In this document: one piece after another, positions 47,690-59,914 of the stretch
Position numbering within the stretch: the first letter of the stretch is position 1
Layout of the letters: each line of letters opens with the position of its first letter
Source of the DNA: Imbricaverruca yamaguchii
Taxonomy: Eukaryota > Arthropoda > Thecostraca > Neoverrucidae
Reading direction: 5' to 3'
Assembly: GCA_034440575.1 (NCBI GenBank)
Contig: JAOTOL010001202.1
Location: 132,001-196,000, forward strand
DNA: 64,000 nucleotides
Program-made: the position numbers and the translations under genes
The notes under the pieces: model-generated
Database searches by the model: none
What the model saw: the letters and a program-made list of their open reading frames with translations, nothing else
Told to the model about the DNA's origin: nothing

Positions 47690-48520
47690 TCGCGCTGTAC
47701 TGCAGATCGCGCTGTACTGCAGACCGCTCTATAGTGTAGACCGCACTGTACTGCAGACCGCGCTGTACTGCAGACCGCGCTGTACTGCAGACCGCGCTGT
47801 ACTGCAGACCGCGCTGTACTGCAGACCGCGCTGTACTGCAGACCGCGCTGTACTGCAGACCGCTCTATAGTGTAGACCGCACTGTACTGCAGACCGCGCT
47901 GTACGCGACCGCGCTGTGCTGCGACCCTGCAGACCGCGCGTATTGGCCGCGCTGTACTGCGACCGCGCTGTACTGCAGACCGCGCTATACGCAGACCGCG
48001 CTGTACTGCAGACCGCGCTGTACTGCAGACCGCGCTGTACTGCAGACCGCGCTGTACTACAGACCGCTCTATACTGCAGACCGCGCTGTACTGCAGACCG
48101 CGCTGTACTGCAGACCGCGCTGTACTGCAGACCGCGCTGTACTGCAGACCGCGCTGTACTGCAGACCGCGCTGTACTGCAGACCGCTTTATACTGCAGAC
48201 CGCTCTATTCTGCAGACCGCGCTGTACTGCAGACCGCGCTGTACTGCAGACCGCGCTGTACTGCAGACCGCGCTGTACTGCAGACCGCGCTGTACTGCAG
48301 ACCGCTTTATACTGCAGACCGCGTTGTACTGCAGACCGCGCTGTACTGCAGACCGCGCTGTACTACAGACCGCTCTTTACTGCAGTACTGCAGACCGCGC
48401 TGTACTACAGACCGCTTTATACTGCAGACCGCGTTGTACTGCAGACCGCGCTGTACTGCAGACCGCGCTGTACTGCAGACCGCGCTGTACTGCAGACCGC
48501 GCTGTGCTGCCGACCGTAAA
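47690..48520. repeat. 17-bp satellite (GCAGACCGCGCTGTACT)n, about 48 copies
   Basis: Head-to-tail 17-bp units. Most junctions create CTGCAG, and variants such as CTCTATAGTGTAGACC and CTTTATACTGCAGACC recur as sub-types. The open frame of 237 codons across it is a repeat artefact. Confidence 0.96.
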
Positions 48521-48621
48521 GTCACGAGGCCTACCGCAATGCTTCGCACGCTCGGCGGAGTTTCCCACAAACTGCACATGCTGGCGACTCAGCACAGCAT
48601 TCTGCACTGGGGCCACTCATA

Positions 48622-48786
48622 ATATCTGACAGCGTCCGATAGTATCTGACAGGATCTGATAGCATCTGAAAGTATCTGATAGTATCTGATAGTATCTGCT
48701 AGTATCTGATAGTATCTGATAGTATCTGACAGCATCTGATAGTATCTGACAGCATCTGATAGTATCTGATAGTATCTGATAGTATT
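48622..48786. repeat. 10-bp tandem repeat (AGTATCTGAT)n, about 16 copies
   Basis: AGTATCTGAT with AGCATCTGAC and AGGATCTGAT variants, starting about 100 bp after the 17-bp satellite ends. Confidence 0.95.
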
Positions 48787-49607
48787 CACGCGTCCCCAAA
48801 CCCAACAGGTACACTCGCCCATGACAGGGGAGCGTGAAGGCATTTTAATGACGGTGCGCTTGTCTGAAAGGGTGCCTTTTCTTTGAATTCGCGCCACTGG
48901 TTTGATAACACTTTTTTCAAGGTGGGGGTGCACTCGAACGTTCTCCAGGAACGCCATTTGTATCCGTAATTGTGTATTTTTAAGACTTAGACTTTCATGG
49001 AAAAAAGAGAAAAAGGCTGCACTCGAGCGTCCTGTACCTTTCCCCGTCCTTCTCCAGCAAACGGGCACTGTATCTCCGTGGGGTCACGTGTCCTCTGTGC
49101 CCCTTGGATCCGCCTCTGGTGCGTAACGAGGGCATCTCACCCTCAGTCAGTGTCAGCGCACTGGCATGGTTCCACTGGTCCGGAGAGTAGCTGATCCGCT
49201 GCTTCCTCGCCGAACGTCCACCAGAAGTCGGCGGTCGTGTCACCTGTGGCCTCCTGCGGCTCTGTGGTTCCGTGGTTCCGTGGTTCCGTGGTCCGCAGTC
49301 TGTGAAGCTAGACCACAGCGCTGTTAAGATGTGGTGTGTAGCATGCTTGGCTGTTCGTAGGGAATTTCCAGGCTCGGCGTCACTAGCCACACGAAATCTT
49401 TGCTGATGCAAGCGATGCCCCGTGATTGGACAGTGTAGCTGCAGTGCATTCGCGAAGTGTAGCTAGGCTGACGCACTTCAGGGTAGGAGCTCTGTCTGAA
49501 CTTCCCTTTCGACTGTCGTCGCTCGCGTGATGTCCAATGTCCGCCTGTAGTCGGATCGAGGCCTGCGCCGTGTCAGAGTTGCCTTCGGCGGGCCTGCCCG
49601 GCTGGAT
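48787..49607. other. spacer, no gene seen
   Basis: A small GTGGTTCC triplication lies near 49264-49290. Otherwise no recognised features. Confidence 0.45.
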
Positions 49608-49975
49608 CATTGATGTGACCGAACGTCTGTGGATCGTCAGCCGGGTCAGTGATGTGACCAGACGACAGTGATGTGACCGGACGTCTGTGGTGTGACCGGA
49701 CGTCAGTGATGTGACCGGACGTCAGTGATGTGACCGGACGTCAGTGATGTGACCGGACGTCAGTGGTGTGACCGGGCGTCAGTGGACCGTCAGCCGGGTC
49801 AGTGATGTGACCGGACGTCAGTGATGTGACCGGACGTCTGAAGACCGTCAGCCGGGTCAGTGGTGTGACCGGACGTCTGCGGACCGTCAGCCGGGTCAGT
49901 GATGTGACCGGACGTCAGTGGACCGTCAGCCGGGTCAGTGATGTGACCGGACGTCTGCGGACCGTCAGCCGGTCG
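49608..49975. repeat. 19-bp based compound minisatellite
   Basis: GTGATGTGACCGGACGTCA units repeat in runs, interspersed with GACCGTCAGCCGGGTCA to make a longer composite period. Confidence 0.92.
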
Positions 49976-50510
49976 CCGCAGCCGCCGCGCCCGGCCCGCC
50001 GGCTGACGCCAACTAATGGCGGCGGCCGCGTGGCGCGGCGCAATGCCGGCACGCGGCCGGCCGCCTGCCGCGTGACATCTGGTGCCCCTGCCCCCTGCCC
50101 CGCGCCACCACCCCACCACCGTCGGCGGCATGTCGCCAACGGCCGACATGCACCTGCCGCCCCCCCCAGTGGCAGGGGCAGCCGGCCGCCCGGTGGTCGG
50201 CGCCGACCCAGGGAAACACCGGCAGATGGGCGCGGAGGCGGACAGACGCACGAAAAGTGACAGATGCACACGTGGCATTTTATACGCAAAACATATGTAC
50301 ACGTATTGTGGGTGTAAACATGGTATACGCAGTTTATAGATGCACTCAACATGTATGCACACACGGCAGCTACACATACGACATACACACATGCGGCACA
50401 AGCACATATGTTGGATGCGCATAGATGCATATATGGCAGATACATACCTGACATGTGTGCACATAGCAGATACAGATAAGACAAATACACGCATGGCATA
50501 TACACTCGAG
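49976..50510. other. GC-rich, then AT-rich spacer, no gene assigned
   Basis: GC-rich to about 50230, then sequence rich in ACATATG and CACATATG-like words. No gene seen. Confidence 0.4.
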
Positions 50511-50697
50511 GGACGGGGATGGCCGAGTGGTTAAGGTGTTGGGTCTGGGTACTAAAGAGTCCGGGCTCAATACTCTCACCGCTTGACACATCTTCCAATC
50601 CCGCGGCCCACCGGCGAAACAGCGTGGGCGGCGCCATCAGCCGTGATCGTGCAAAAAGTGCGTCGAGAACCACCCAATAAACAAACAAACAACACAC
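50511..50697 (+). mobile_element. SINE-C (Ser/Leu-type tRNA-derived)
   Basis: The head carries the class-II tRNA A box GATGGCCGAGTGGTTAAGG at 50518 and a weak B box (CGGGCTCAATACTC) near 50565. The 3' end reads GTGCGTCGAGAACCACCC followed by an AATAAACAAACAAACA tail. That tail is similar to the tails of SINE-A and the mini-elements. No clear target duplication was seen. Confidence 0.78.
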
Positions 50698-51972
50698 ATG
50701 ATATGAATACACGTGACATATACACGTAGAACGTTAGATGATGTCTGCCATATGCAGATATGGCGGATACACACATAATCTGTCATATGTCTGCTAAATG
50801 CAGATGACAGATACAAACATGACCGATGCATTCAAGACGTGCACATAGTGTTTTAGCTTCAGGGTACTTCGACCAAAATATGGGATCGTTTAGCGTACAA
50901 AATGCCATTTTGGCATGTCAGAGCCTGATGAAAAGTGCTACCGAGTCGAGTGTATGACCTGAAATCCGATCGCTCTTGGATATTGAAGTTCCAGAATAAA
51001 TTACTTCCGAGTCTTCTGCTTACACGTCGCAATATATCATGCAATATGCATGGAACACTATTCGCATGGAACGATCTTTGCCCTATCAATAAGAGCAGAC
51101 GTGTGAAACGTGCCTATCACACCGTCAAGGTTCCTAAGCAGAGGGGACGCCGGGCGTTTGGTCGCCACAGGGAAGGTACTGGTGTGCGGCATGTGTGTGA
51201 CCTGGGCGCAACCCACACAACATCACCTCGTCACTCCTGGATCTGTGGCAGCCCGATGACCAGTCTTCAAGATGTGGTTTATTGAAACTCAGAGATATGC
51301 ACATCCTAATGAGATCCAAATTGATACGTATCCAGAGGTGTGGCCCCTGGCAGGGTGTGGAAAAGAAACGCGTGTTGGTGGATTCTGGGCTGTTAATTTC
51401 GCCGCGGAATCGCTACGTGAGTCGCACAAGCACATGGTCTTCTAGTCCCAACCAAAAGCAGCCAGACGTGTCGGGATATCAAGCAGTAAATTGTTTCATG
51501 GGGAAAAAGCCATCAGCGCCAACAGACCGCTAAGATAATGACACAGTATGACATGAATCATCCGCGAAATCCCGAAACAGGGAGCGCTTCGAATATCGTA
51601 CCCAGCTCCGAGCTGTACACTGATTATGGGTGTCGATTTGTGTACTTTTGAAGGTGCTCTGGTCCGCTCAGTACTTCGCTTTACAATGTCAACCTTTAAC
51701 ATGGGGACTCCATCGGGTGGATCCGAATCCACTTGTGCGCGCACATTGACTCCGTATATTGCCACCAATGTTTTTCTTTCTCCAGAACTGGACGCCCTGG
51801 CATTACGGTATATCCCGGAAAAGTAAAACTTCTACCAGAGGTAGATAAACATGTACCAAGGTAAAACATTAAGGCAAAACATTCGGAACAGCTCGTGCGA
51901 GATGCTACCCTTACGCATCATACTGGAAGTGGAATTCCAGCTGTAGGGGACACTTTGTTTCTAATAGGTACC
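50698..51972. other. spacer, no gene seen
   Basis: Open frames up to about 116 codons occur without recognisable domains. Confidence 0.45.
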
Positions 51973-51986
51973 TATGCGGTCAAGTG

Positions 51987-52148
51987 GGGGATGAGTAGCC
52001 TAGGGGTAAGTTGCTCGTCTCCCAATCGAAAGGTTGTGGGTTCGAGTCTCACCTGTCGCTACTCTTCGCCCGCGACCAATCGGCGTGAGAGATTGGCGAC
52101 GCTGCATGACTCAACGGTCGATGTGTCGCAAGCCCAATTACGAACCAA
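51987..52148 (+). mobile_element. SINE-A copy 3 (sense, target duplication intact)
   Basis: Begins GGGGATGAGTAGCCTAGGGG with a strong B box GGGTTCGAGTCTCACC. Ends with ATGACTCAACGGTCGATGTG, able to fold as a hairpin, and a CCCAATTACGAACCAA tail. The 14-bp duplication TATGCGGTCAAGTG lies at 51973-51986 and 52149-52162. Confidence 0.95.
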
Positions 52149-52162
52149 TATGCGGTCAAGTG

Positions 52163-52919
52163 TGAGTGGCCCAATATGGCGGCACGCATCTTCGTCGCCA
52201 AAATTTAAATCGATGAAGCTGCGACGCTCAACAGCACTGAATGTGCCTGCCCAATATTCTAGCCTTCACCGGTGACCAGAGCATATGATCATTGCCAACC
52301 CTAAGTATGATCCACCGATTTGATCCAAGCACGTTGTTGCAGGCGTTGCTCTATATTCAACTACGAGGCATTTCAAAGAAAAAAATCACTGCTGTACTAT
52401 TGCCATACAAGAGTGCTTGCTCTTCCAGCTAAACAGTTTCATAGGCACATATACAATGTTCACAAGTACGGGTTCTCCTTCCATTTCCGTGACGCGGGTC
52501 GGTTGGAAAAAGAACCCTGCACAAGCGTAAGGTTACCTGTACGCCGCGCACGTCACTGATTCCCCGTCACAGCTGCGATCTCAGCACCGTCAGGTGTTAA
52601 GAACAATTGCACCATTTAACCATATTCCTTTAATTGTCACAGATGCTCATCCCGTGAGTGCAATACTTCTGTCATGCTTATGAAATATTATTACATTTTC
52701 CCGCAAACAAGGTCGACAACTTTAAATTTATCCATTATTTAAGAGTACCTATGTCCTGAATAGCACTGCCGGATCCACCACCTACGGAAATCCCATGATT
52801 GCGCCACTGGCTTTGACCCCAACCTAAACGAACTCTGAATAAATATGTACTTGTAGCGATCCAGTCCTCATATTGGTATGCTTGCAGCTTTCCGAAATAC
52901 CATACCCATTTATTTTCCA
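52163..52919. other. spacer, no gene seen
   Basis: About 750 bp between two SINE-A insertions, with no recognised exon or element end. Confidence 0.5.
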
Positions 52920-52929
52920 TGGATAGCCA

Positions 52930-53094
52930 TTATTATTCTTATTGGTTTTTACGACACATAGACCGTTGAGTCATGTAGTGTCGCCAATCTCCCACGCCGA
53001 TTTATCACGGGCGAAGAGTAGCGACAGGTGAGATTCGAACCCACAACCTTCGGATTGTGAGACGAGCAACTTACCCCTAGGCTACTCGTCCCCC
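52930..53094 (-). mobile_element. SINE-A copy 4 (target duplication intact)
   Basis: An antisense full-length copy. The 10-bp sequence TGGATAGCCA flanks it at 52920-52929 and 53095-53104. Its tail reads AAAAACCAATAAGAATAATAA on the minus strand, showing that the terminal repeat unit varies between copies. Confidence 0.94.
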
Positions 53095-53104
53095 TGGATA
53101 GCCA

Positions 53105-55889
53105 CATGGCATAATATGCATACAAATTGGGCTCACGGTTCTGAAGCATATCACGAGCAAGGATGTGCCAGGTGTATCGCCAAATCACACAATCAAGCAA
53201 CCTTCTGATGCTAACGTAAAATACACCACTTTGGTAAAACCGGCCACTTGTCCAGTTCCTCCCCTGGATCTACCACCAACATGAGGTTCAAAATACACAT
53301 TTCCTCATGTAAGCATGGTAATATGTGCAATTGAAATACAGAGGGCGGATGCAGAGGGAGGGGGCACCGGGGCTTACACTACCTCCCATGAAAAAGTGGC
53401 GCCTCGTTATGACTGCTACATATACTCACTGCTCAATGGGTTTATTTCAGCCAAGGGCGCCTCTTTCAGAGGAAAAGGTGCCCTTTAAGACAAAAAGGCG
53501 CATCCTTTCAGGAGGCTCGATCCACCTCAGTCCGAAGCGAACTATTCCGTCGAAGGTGCACTTCCAAGTAAATGTACCTATCTCCTCCGATGAAAATTCC
53601 TGAATATACCACTGATGCGAACGGTAAAACTACGGAAATACCGGGACACATATTCTGTTCCTAAGCTTTCGAAGACATAAGTCGGAGGAAGAAATGCCTC
53701 CAAATGCTCGTTCTTGATGCCACCTCTGATATTGTTGCCAAAAGAACTTTTGGTTCCAAGTCGAACAAAGAGAGGAATTCACCGAATTTCACGCTCCTCT
53801 CACAAAGAGCTAGAGAACGACAGGTCAATATTACCGGAATAAAGATAGCGCACCGGAACCATATTTTTACCTGTTTACCCGGAACCATATTTTGCTCGTT
53901 TACCTGGCGATCCGCGCGCGACTGGTCCATCACGCCGCGAGCATTTGCTCAGTCATCTTCGATACAGTACGATCAGCAAGTCCGTGTATTTGTCCAGTCA
54001 CCCGACTAGCACCATCGATTGCTCCATCGTGGTGGCTCCGACTACTCGCAGACGCGACACACAGGGCCCGCAGCGTCGGCCGGACAGCACACAGCGCGCT
54101 CGGACAGTGTGCGGACAGGGCGGCCGCCGGCGAGCCAGAAGGTGCCATCACCCGTCGCCGGAGCCGCAGATGGTGTCATCAGGCGCTGCCCGCAGCGCCG
54201 CCTCACCTCAGACAGTCGGGTATGGGCCGAAGTGATCCAGACGACTGGGTAAACTAGCATTCACAAACCAGCAGGTGGGATTCAGTGTTAGCCGAGAACT
54301 CCAGCGCGCGGCACTCGGCCTTTTTTGGAGCCTGCTTTCGGACGGTTTTCGGAGCGCATCGGCTGGGTTGGTTACAAAAAGTTTTGTATTAGCACTGGCC
54401 GGTATGACCTGCTCTGCCTACGAACCCTTCCCTGGTCTCCACGTAACGCTGGACTATGTAGATAAGTACGTAATATTGTGCGACAATGTCTTACTTTTCT
54501 AAAACACTGCCAATGTGCGATACGTCGGCGCTTCTCGTCTCGTCACTGGACGCGTTACTCCGGACACTGTCCCGTTCCTGCGGGGATGCCAGTCTCCCCC
54601 CAAGGGAACAACGCTACTCCAGATAATGTCCTATTCCCGCGGGGAAAGTTGGCCTTGCGAAAATTAGGCAACGTCTATAAATATATACACGCACACCCAA
54701 TGTCGTGCTGGTGATACACGCAATTTCACAGCAAACCTCGCTCCGATTTTCTGCACCCAAGAGTCGTGATCCGGCCCGGCTATTGCACGCGCTTAACCGA
54801 GAAGCGCCCGTAGCCGCTCAAATCCACATATACCTGCCCGTCCACTTGCGCAAGAGCAAAGTAGCACCCCATACGTGGGCGAAATAGTAAAATACCGGCC
54901 TTCTTGTGGTCATCGTGATTCCGAGTTCAACACCCATACCCTAGTACGGCTTTTCGCTACAGTGAACCTCTACTAATTTTGGCCATACCATTTGGGGAAA
55001 CAGCGCGTACGAACATTACACATGACGCGCGATCTCACGGATTTTTGTTCAGTCTACATTTCACCGCGGGTCCCTAATGCACTTCACTCGATAACTAAGC
55101 ATTTACCAAACACCAAGGATAAAAGGGGAGAATATCTGCCTGAAGCCAGCCATAAAATAAGTGCACAAAGAACACAACGAATTTCAATCGAGGCGCTTCG
55201 TCTTTCAGCTGGTGCGAAAGACTGCGCGGCATCCGTGTCATTCAACAGAGCCCAAACGCAGACAGTCCCATCACAAATCAACACAGCCATGGTAACCTAA
55301 TCGAAGCCTGATAAGATCTGACAACTACGCGGTAAATTTCCCGTCGGGCGCGGAGCGCGTCTCTTCAGCACTGCACACCGGGAGCGGCGGCAGACCTGCC
55401 TCCCAGCGAGTAAAGCTTATCGTGGACAGCCACCCACCCGCACACATCCAGCCACACACTCCCGCGCGCGAGGCGACCGCCTAAAAGCACGACCCTACAG
55501 TGCCACCTATAGCAGGATACGCACGCCCCTGGCGGTGTCCGCTAAAACTACGACCGCGCACGGGAGTCGGCGCCACGCGCGGCCAGCGGGCCGTGGTGGG
55601 CGTGGCCAGTATACATGTGCACCACTCTTGCCGCCGGCCATTCTCACACTCCTCCTCCGGCCGTGCCACTCTGCTCCGGAGGCGTCTCGCCACTCCGGAC
55701 CCTTCACCCGTCAGAGGGTGGTCGACACTCCTCCGCGGCCGCCCGGTCCGACCGATCCGTGCGACACACGAGGCGCCGGGAGCGGACGGTCGTCCGGTGC
55801 GCGCGGACGGCTGGCGGACGAACCACTCGCCCCCGTCCCGTCAGGACGCCGGCCAGCCGCGTCTCGCGCCATCCACGCTGACGGCCCAA
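53105..55889. other. spacer with CpG-rich parts, no gene assigned
   Basis: GC-rich patches lie at about 53.9-54.25 and 55.3-55.9 kb. Open frames here carry no recognised domain. Confidence 0.4.
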
Positions 55890-56260
55890 CCTTCGTACGT
55901 TACCGCTGCGACCTGCGCCGCCCACGCAGACGGTCTAGACCTTCGTACGTCACCTCCGCCTGCGGCGCGGTCCAAACCATCGTACTTCACCGCTGCGACT
56001 CGCGCTGCCCACGCAGACGGTCCAAACCTTCGTACGTCACCTCCGCCCACGCAGACGGCCCAGACCTTGGTACGCCACCTCGGCCCACGCGACGGTCCAG
56101 ACCTTGGTACGTCACCTCCGCCCACGGTACGGTCCAAACCATCGCACTTCACCGCTGCGACTCGCGCCGCCCACGCAGACGGTCCAAACCTTCGTACGTC
56201 ACCTTCGCCCACGCAGACGGCCCAGACCTTCGCACGTCACCGCCGCCGACGCTCCAGACC
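55890..56260. repeat. about 38-41 bp minisatellite, about 9 copies
   Basis: CCTTCGTACGTCACCTCCGC followed by CCACGCAGACGGTCCAAA recurs with length variation. Many units carry the palindrome CGTACG. The 315-codon open frame across it is a repeat artefact. Confidence 0.88.
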
Positions 56261-56451
56261 TTCCTCGCTCACCGTCACCGTCTCATCTTCTTTGCCGGGT
56301 CCAACTCCGGCACACTTCTCACCGTCCCATCACCGCCTCCCACCCCACACCTCACCGTCTGATCACAGCCTCTCCCACTACCCACGGTCGGACCGCAGGC
56401 CACTCGCCACCGTTCGCAGTCTTGGCAGACCGCCGCCGGCCGGTTAGACGC

Positions 56452-56568
56452 CTATTCCGTCTCGAGCAGCATGCCGGCGATCAGGCTGCAGTCGTCCCCG
56501 TAGCGGCGGTACAGGTCGCGGATGCGGTCCAGGTCGTAGAAGCCCATGTCCACCAGTTGGGAGATCAC
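56452..56568 (-). CDS. terminal coding exon with UBA-like domain (partial gene)
   Basis: The minus strand reads an AG acceptor (GCGGCAG) ending at 56569, then 38 codons and a TAG stop at 56452-56454. The peptide begins VISQLVDMGFYDLDRIRD and ends LYRRYGDDCSLIAGMLLETE. It has the layout of a UBA domain: helix 1, the MGF loop that contacts ubiquitin, helix 2, a short turn and helix 3 with a hydrophobic pair. Known UBA domains of about 40 residues bind ubiquitin; whether this one does is inference. The exon starts in phase 0, like the two exons at 61-64 kb on the same strand, so it could be the last exon of that gene. An upstream AG at about 56600 is an alternative acceptor. Confidence 0.6.
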   Translation of the reverse strand: MISQLVDMGFYDLDRIRDLYRRYGDDCSLIAGMLLETE

Positions 56569-58244
56569 CTGCCGCGTAGACCGCCGGTCAGCTCACTGTC
56601 CATCAGCCGTCAAGGTTGCAGTGGAAATGTCCAGCTGATATCAACCACATATGCTCACCTTCCACTGTCATAAATAATCTCCAGTTCCATTGTCTGTCCG
56701 TGTCAAAATCCAATAATATGTCACACTGGGCGGCAGGAATGGCCAGTTAATGGAGTGGCAGCCGGTCTGATCATATACACCAAGTTCAGAAATCACCACC
56801 TGTCTCGTTCGGCTAAACAAGTCCACAGCTTCTTCATCAAAATGACATTGGTGGGCTGGATCAGCACGTGTGGGGGCGCCAGCGTTGACCACGTCCCGCG
56901 ATGTCAGACTCCACTAAAGCCCACACATTTCTCGCTTATGCCCCCGCTGCCGATGAAGCAGCTACTACAAATAGTCACTGTAACAACAGCGACAGCACCC
57001 AACCTACATGAGACTTAGTGTATGCACACCTTTTAGGCAGAGGTGAAGCGTGTTAAATTTCCAAACTTCAATACAAAGACACGCTATTTCAGAGTCGGAC
57101 ACCACGCACAATACAAAATCAATTGCATCAGAAGCGTGGCTCCATAAGGAAGATTTCAACTTGAAGTGCGAAGTGGCACTTCTTCGCGATCTGTCACGGA
57201 CCTTATGACGGGATTGGCGGCCCAGCGAACGACTGACTGCACACGCCAGTTGGCAGCAGCCCGAACCGAACCAAATCCTAACACCGCAGACTGTGTTTGG
57301 CTTCTGTTCGCTGTCCATACCGGGTGAGTGCACACATGCACTGCTGGTAGGTACCTAAGTACTTTAAGTACTTAAGTAGTAGGTACTTTAATGGCTAGCA
57401 TGCGTTATTGTTTACAGAGCTGAAGATACACGTCGGAGATACATAAAAACTGGGATTACAATTACCCATAAATGCACTCTTAATAATGAGAGATATTGTA
57501 GACACTCACATCCATGAAATCGTTGCACTACTTTGTGTATTCACTGCACTTTGCTATATTATAACATATAATTGCCACAGATGTGCTTTGATAATTAGTA
57601 TATGAGCTTGCGAAGTTACTGTGGTAAACTTTCCCACTAGCCAGCAACGGAAGTTTCAAAAGGAAGCAGGGGTGGGTAGAGGTGGCAGAAAAGTGCATAG
57701 TCGTCCCAATATTTCCATTCAACACAATAACTCCGTGCTAAATTTAAGCAACACTGAAATACGGGTGGCTAATTGGTCTCCTACCAGATCACGGCAACTT
57801 ATTTGCTTGCCACCAATGTACAGGCTTTGGTGGGCCAGCTGTGATAAACACTTCCATCTTTCTTCCATTCCAAACGAAAATTGACCAATACTTTGATTAG
57901 CAAGGCCGTTTGCCTTATCTGAGATATTCAAATAAAAGACACATTTACTACCTCCCTTTCTGAAACATAGTTCCCGCTTTGGTCTGAACTAGGTAATCAA
58001 TTTGTATTCTCAAGCTTCGAGCTCATCTAAATCCAGAAAAAAATATCGATCGAACAGCCGCCACATTCACCAAACGCTTCTCGTCGGGTGCCAGAACGAT
58101 GCAAAGTACAAGGAGCTACCACTCATTCAGACCGAGAAACTCAACGAGTGTAGCGGGGTACGAAAACTCGGGCAGCACATCACGCAAGATGCTACCACGC
58201 TTCGTGGTTTAAGAAGACATTCAAATTGGAAAATAAACGCGAGA
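56569..58244. other. intron or spacer, no exon seen
   Basis: Mostly AT-rich. If the minus-strand exons form one gene, this is part of its last intron (56569-61447). A GTACTTAAGTACTT-like palindromic word occurs near 57357-57380. Confidence 0.4.
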
Positions 58245-58296
58245 GTTTGGTTATTTGGGTTCACGGGCGCATCGACTGCTTCGGTCATACAGCGCC
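58245..58296 (-). mobile_element. mini-element copy 2 (hairpin plus tail)
   Basis: On the minus strand GGCGCTGTATGACCGAAGCA leads into GTCGATGCGCC, closing a hairpin, then GTGAACCCAAATAACCAAAC. The 12-bp flanks ATAAACGCGAGA (58233-58244) and ATAAACGTGAGA (58297-58308) differ at one base, so the insertion is somewhat aged. Confidence 0.85.
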
Positions 58297-58384
58297 ATAA
58301 ACGTGAGAAAAGTACACGACTGTATACATCACGATTTCATAATATTGAAGTAAGTCATACAGATTGAATTGTCCGATGCTTGAC

Positions 58385-58560
58385 CCGTCTCCCCCCGGGG
58401 GTTTTCCACCCCCCCCCCCAGGTTTTTCGGGGGGGGGGAAAAAACGGCGCAGCACCCCGCCCCAAAAAAAATAACCTCTTTCCCCCCCCCCATTTGATAT
58501 AGTATTTTAAAATTATAAAGTCAGGTCCTCTCGGGGGAAAAAAAAAAAAAAAAAAAAGAA
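58385..58560. other. homopolymer-dominated low-quality-like segment
   Basis: Dense runs of C, G, A and T, including an A run of about 20 at 58540-58558, joined by short unique words. It looks like noisy read sequence retained in an assembly rather than an evolved repeat. Treat as possibly artefactual. Confidence 0.55.
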
Positions 58561-59901
58561 AACCCCACAAAATCAAACAGTCGTCACGCTTTAATGGACA
58601 TATATTTTAATGAAACTCTCAGCGTTTGCTTATCTTTAGGTATGCAACAAAACGTACGAGTGATATTTTTCATTTGTTTTGTAATTTTTGACTACATATC
58701 AATTTTGCGTATTTGCCAAATTGCAGTTCAAATAGAGGATTCTGGCTAAAGTAAGCATTTTGTATTAGGGCAGGTTGACTTCCAACAACGTTTCTCGGTC
58801 TACTGTACCCATTACAAAAGGAAAATTAAAGAAAACGTGAAAACTGAAAATTTTTAAATTTCAAAAAATAAAATTTATATTTTGGGGAGCCAAACAAATT
58901 GCAGTCCTGGTATATTTCACTCCTTTTCTCATTCCAAATAATTTTTCCTTCTTCCCATATCCCCCAAAATGAACTCCTCAGAGGCAAAAACATAATGTAA
59001 GTCGTGAAAAGTCGTGAAAATCTAGCCTAGTGACGTCACTTTTGGGGGGGAATTGTTTTGGAGGATGGACCCGGACCCTACTCGTCGAGCGCTTTCCGAT
59101 GACACCTCTTTCGTTTTGGTGTGATGCTTAGTTTGTATTTTAGAGGGGGTCACTAACCGCCCCCACCCCCGAGACAGGGTGTGAGGATCTGACCGGAAAG
59201 ACAGCGCGGGTTAATTGCGCCAAAGCCGAATTCAGATGGTTCTAGCGCTTCGGGTCCTTTGCGGAATGACATCAGCTAAACTTCAGGCAGCGAGCTGCCC
59301 GCCTCCCCGACGCGGGCCATCGGACCGCCCGAGGCGACTCGACCCGACCGCTGCCGTGCCGCGCGCACCCGGCAAAGTTTACCGATCTGTATTGCATACT
59401 GCTGGAGTGAACTGCTCGAGCTCAGGTCCAACTCTGCCTAGCAGCGATAGAAGTAAAGTCGAGCGTAGAAGGTAAAGTCGAGCGTATAATTCGAGAATCA
59501 ATGTTGAAAGAGTTGAACACATCATCGTGATCTGATCACAGATATAAACTTCGGAAATTTTTTGTCAAAATATACTTCTGAAAATCTGTTTAAAAAAACA
59601 CATTTTTGCTAGTGATGTGTTTTATAACCTCGCAACATATTTTTGTCGAATCTATGAAATACTTATCCCCTTTAGAGAAACGAGCTTTAAGAACTAGTTC
59701 GTGCCATGACGTTATATCTTCACGTCACCTTACAGGACAGGCCGATGGTCAGATATATATACAAGTCTTGAAATCGTGTTCCGAGCCCGAAATAGGCTCC
59801 GAACACAAAGACAGTGCATGAGCAAAACCAAGACCGCAAAAAGTGAGCTTCTCCACCACGTGGCACACACGTCCCTAATCTGAACACCTAATCCGATAAC
59901 G
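58561..59901. other. AT-rich spacer, no gene seen
   Basis: A short GC-rich patch lies at 59280-59370. No supported exon. Confidence 0.45.
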
Positions 59902-59914
59902 AACACTGCTTGAT

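Noticed and set aside
47916..48629. 237-codon open frame
   Set aside because: Translation of the 17-bp satellite.
50511..50590. Functional Ser/Leu tRNA gene
   Set aside because: The A box is good, but the B box and stems are degenerate and the sequence continues into a SINE body and tail.
55500..56447. 315-codon + strand open frame
   Set aside because: Made of the 38-41 bp array in a CpG-rich region. The supported coding signal nearby is on the opposite strand.
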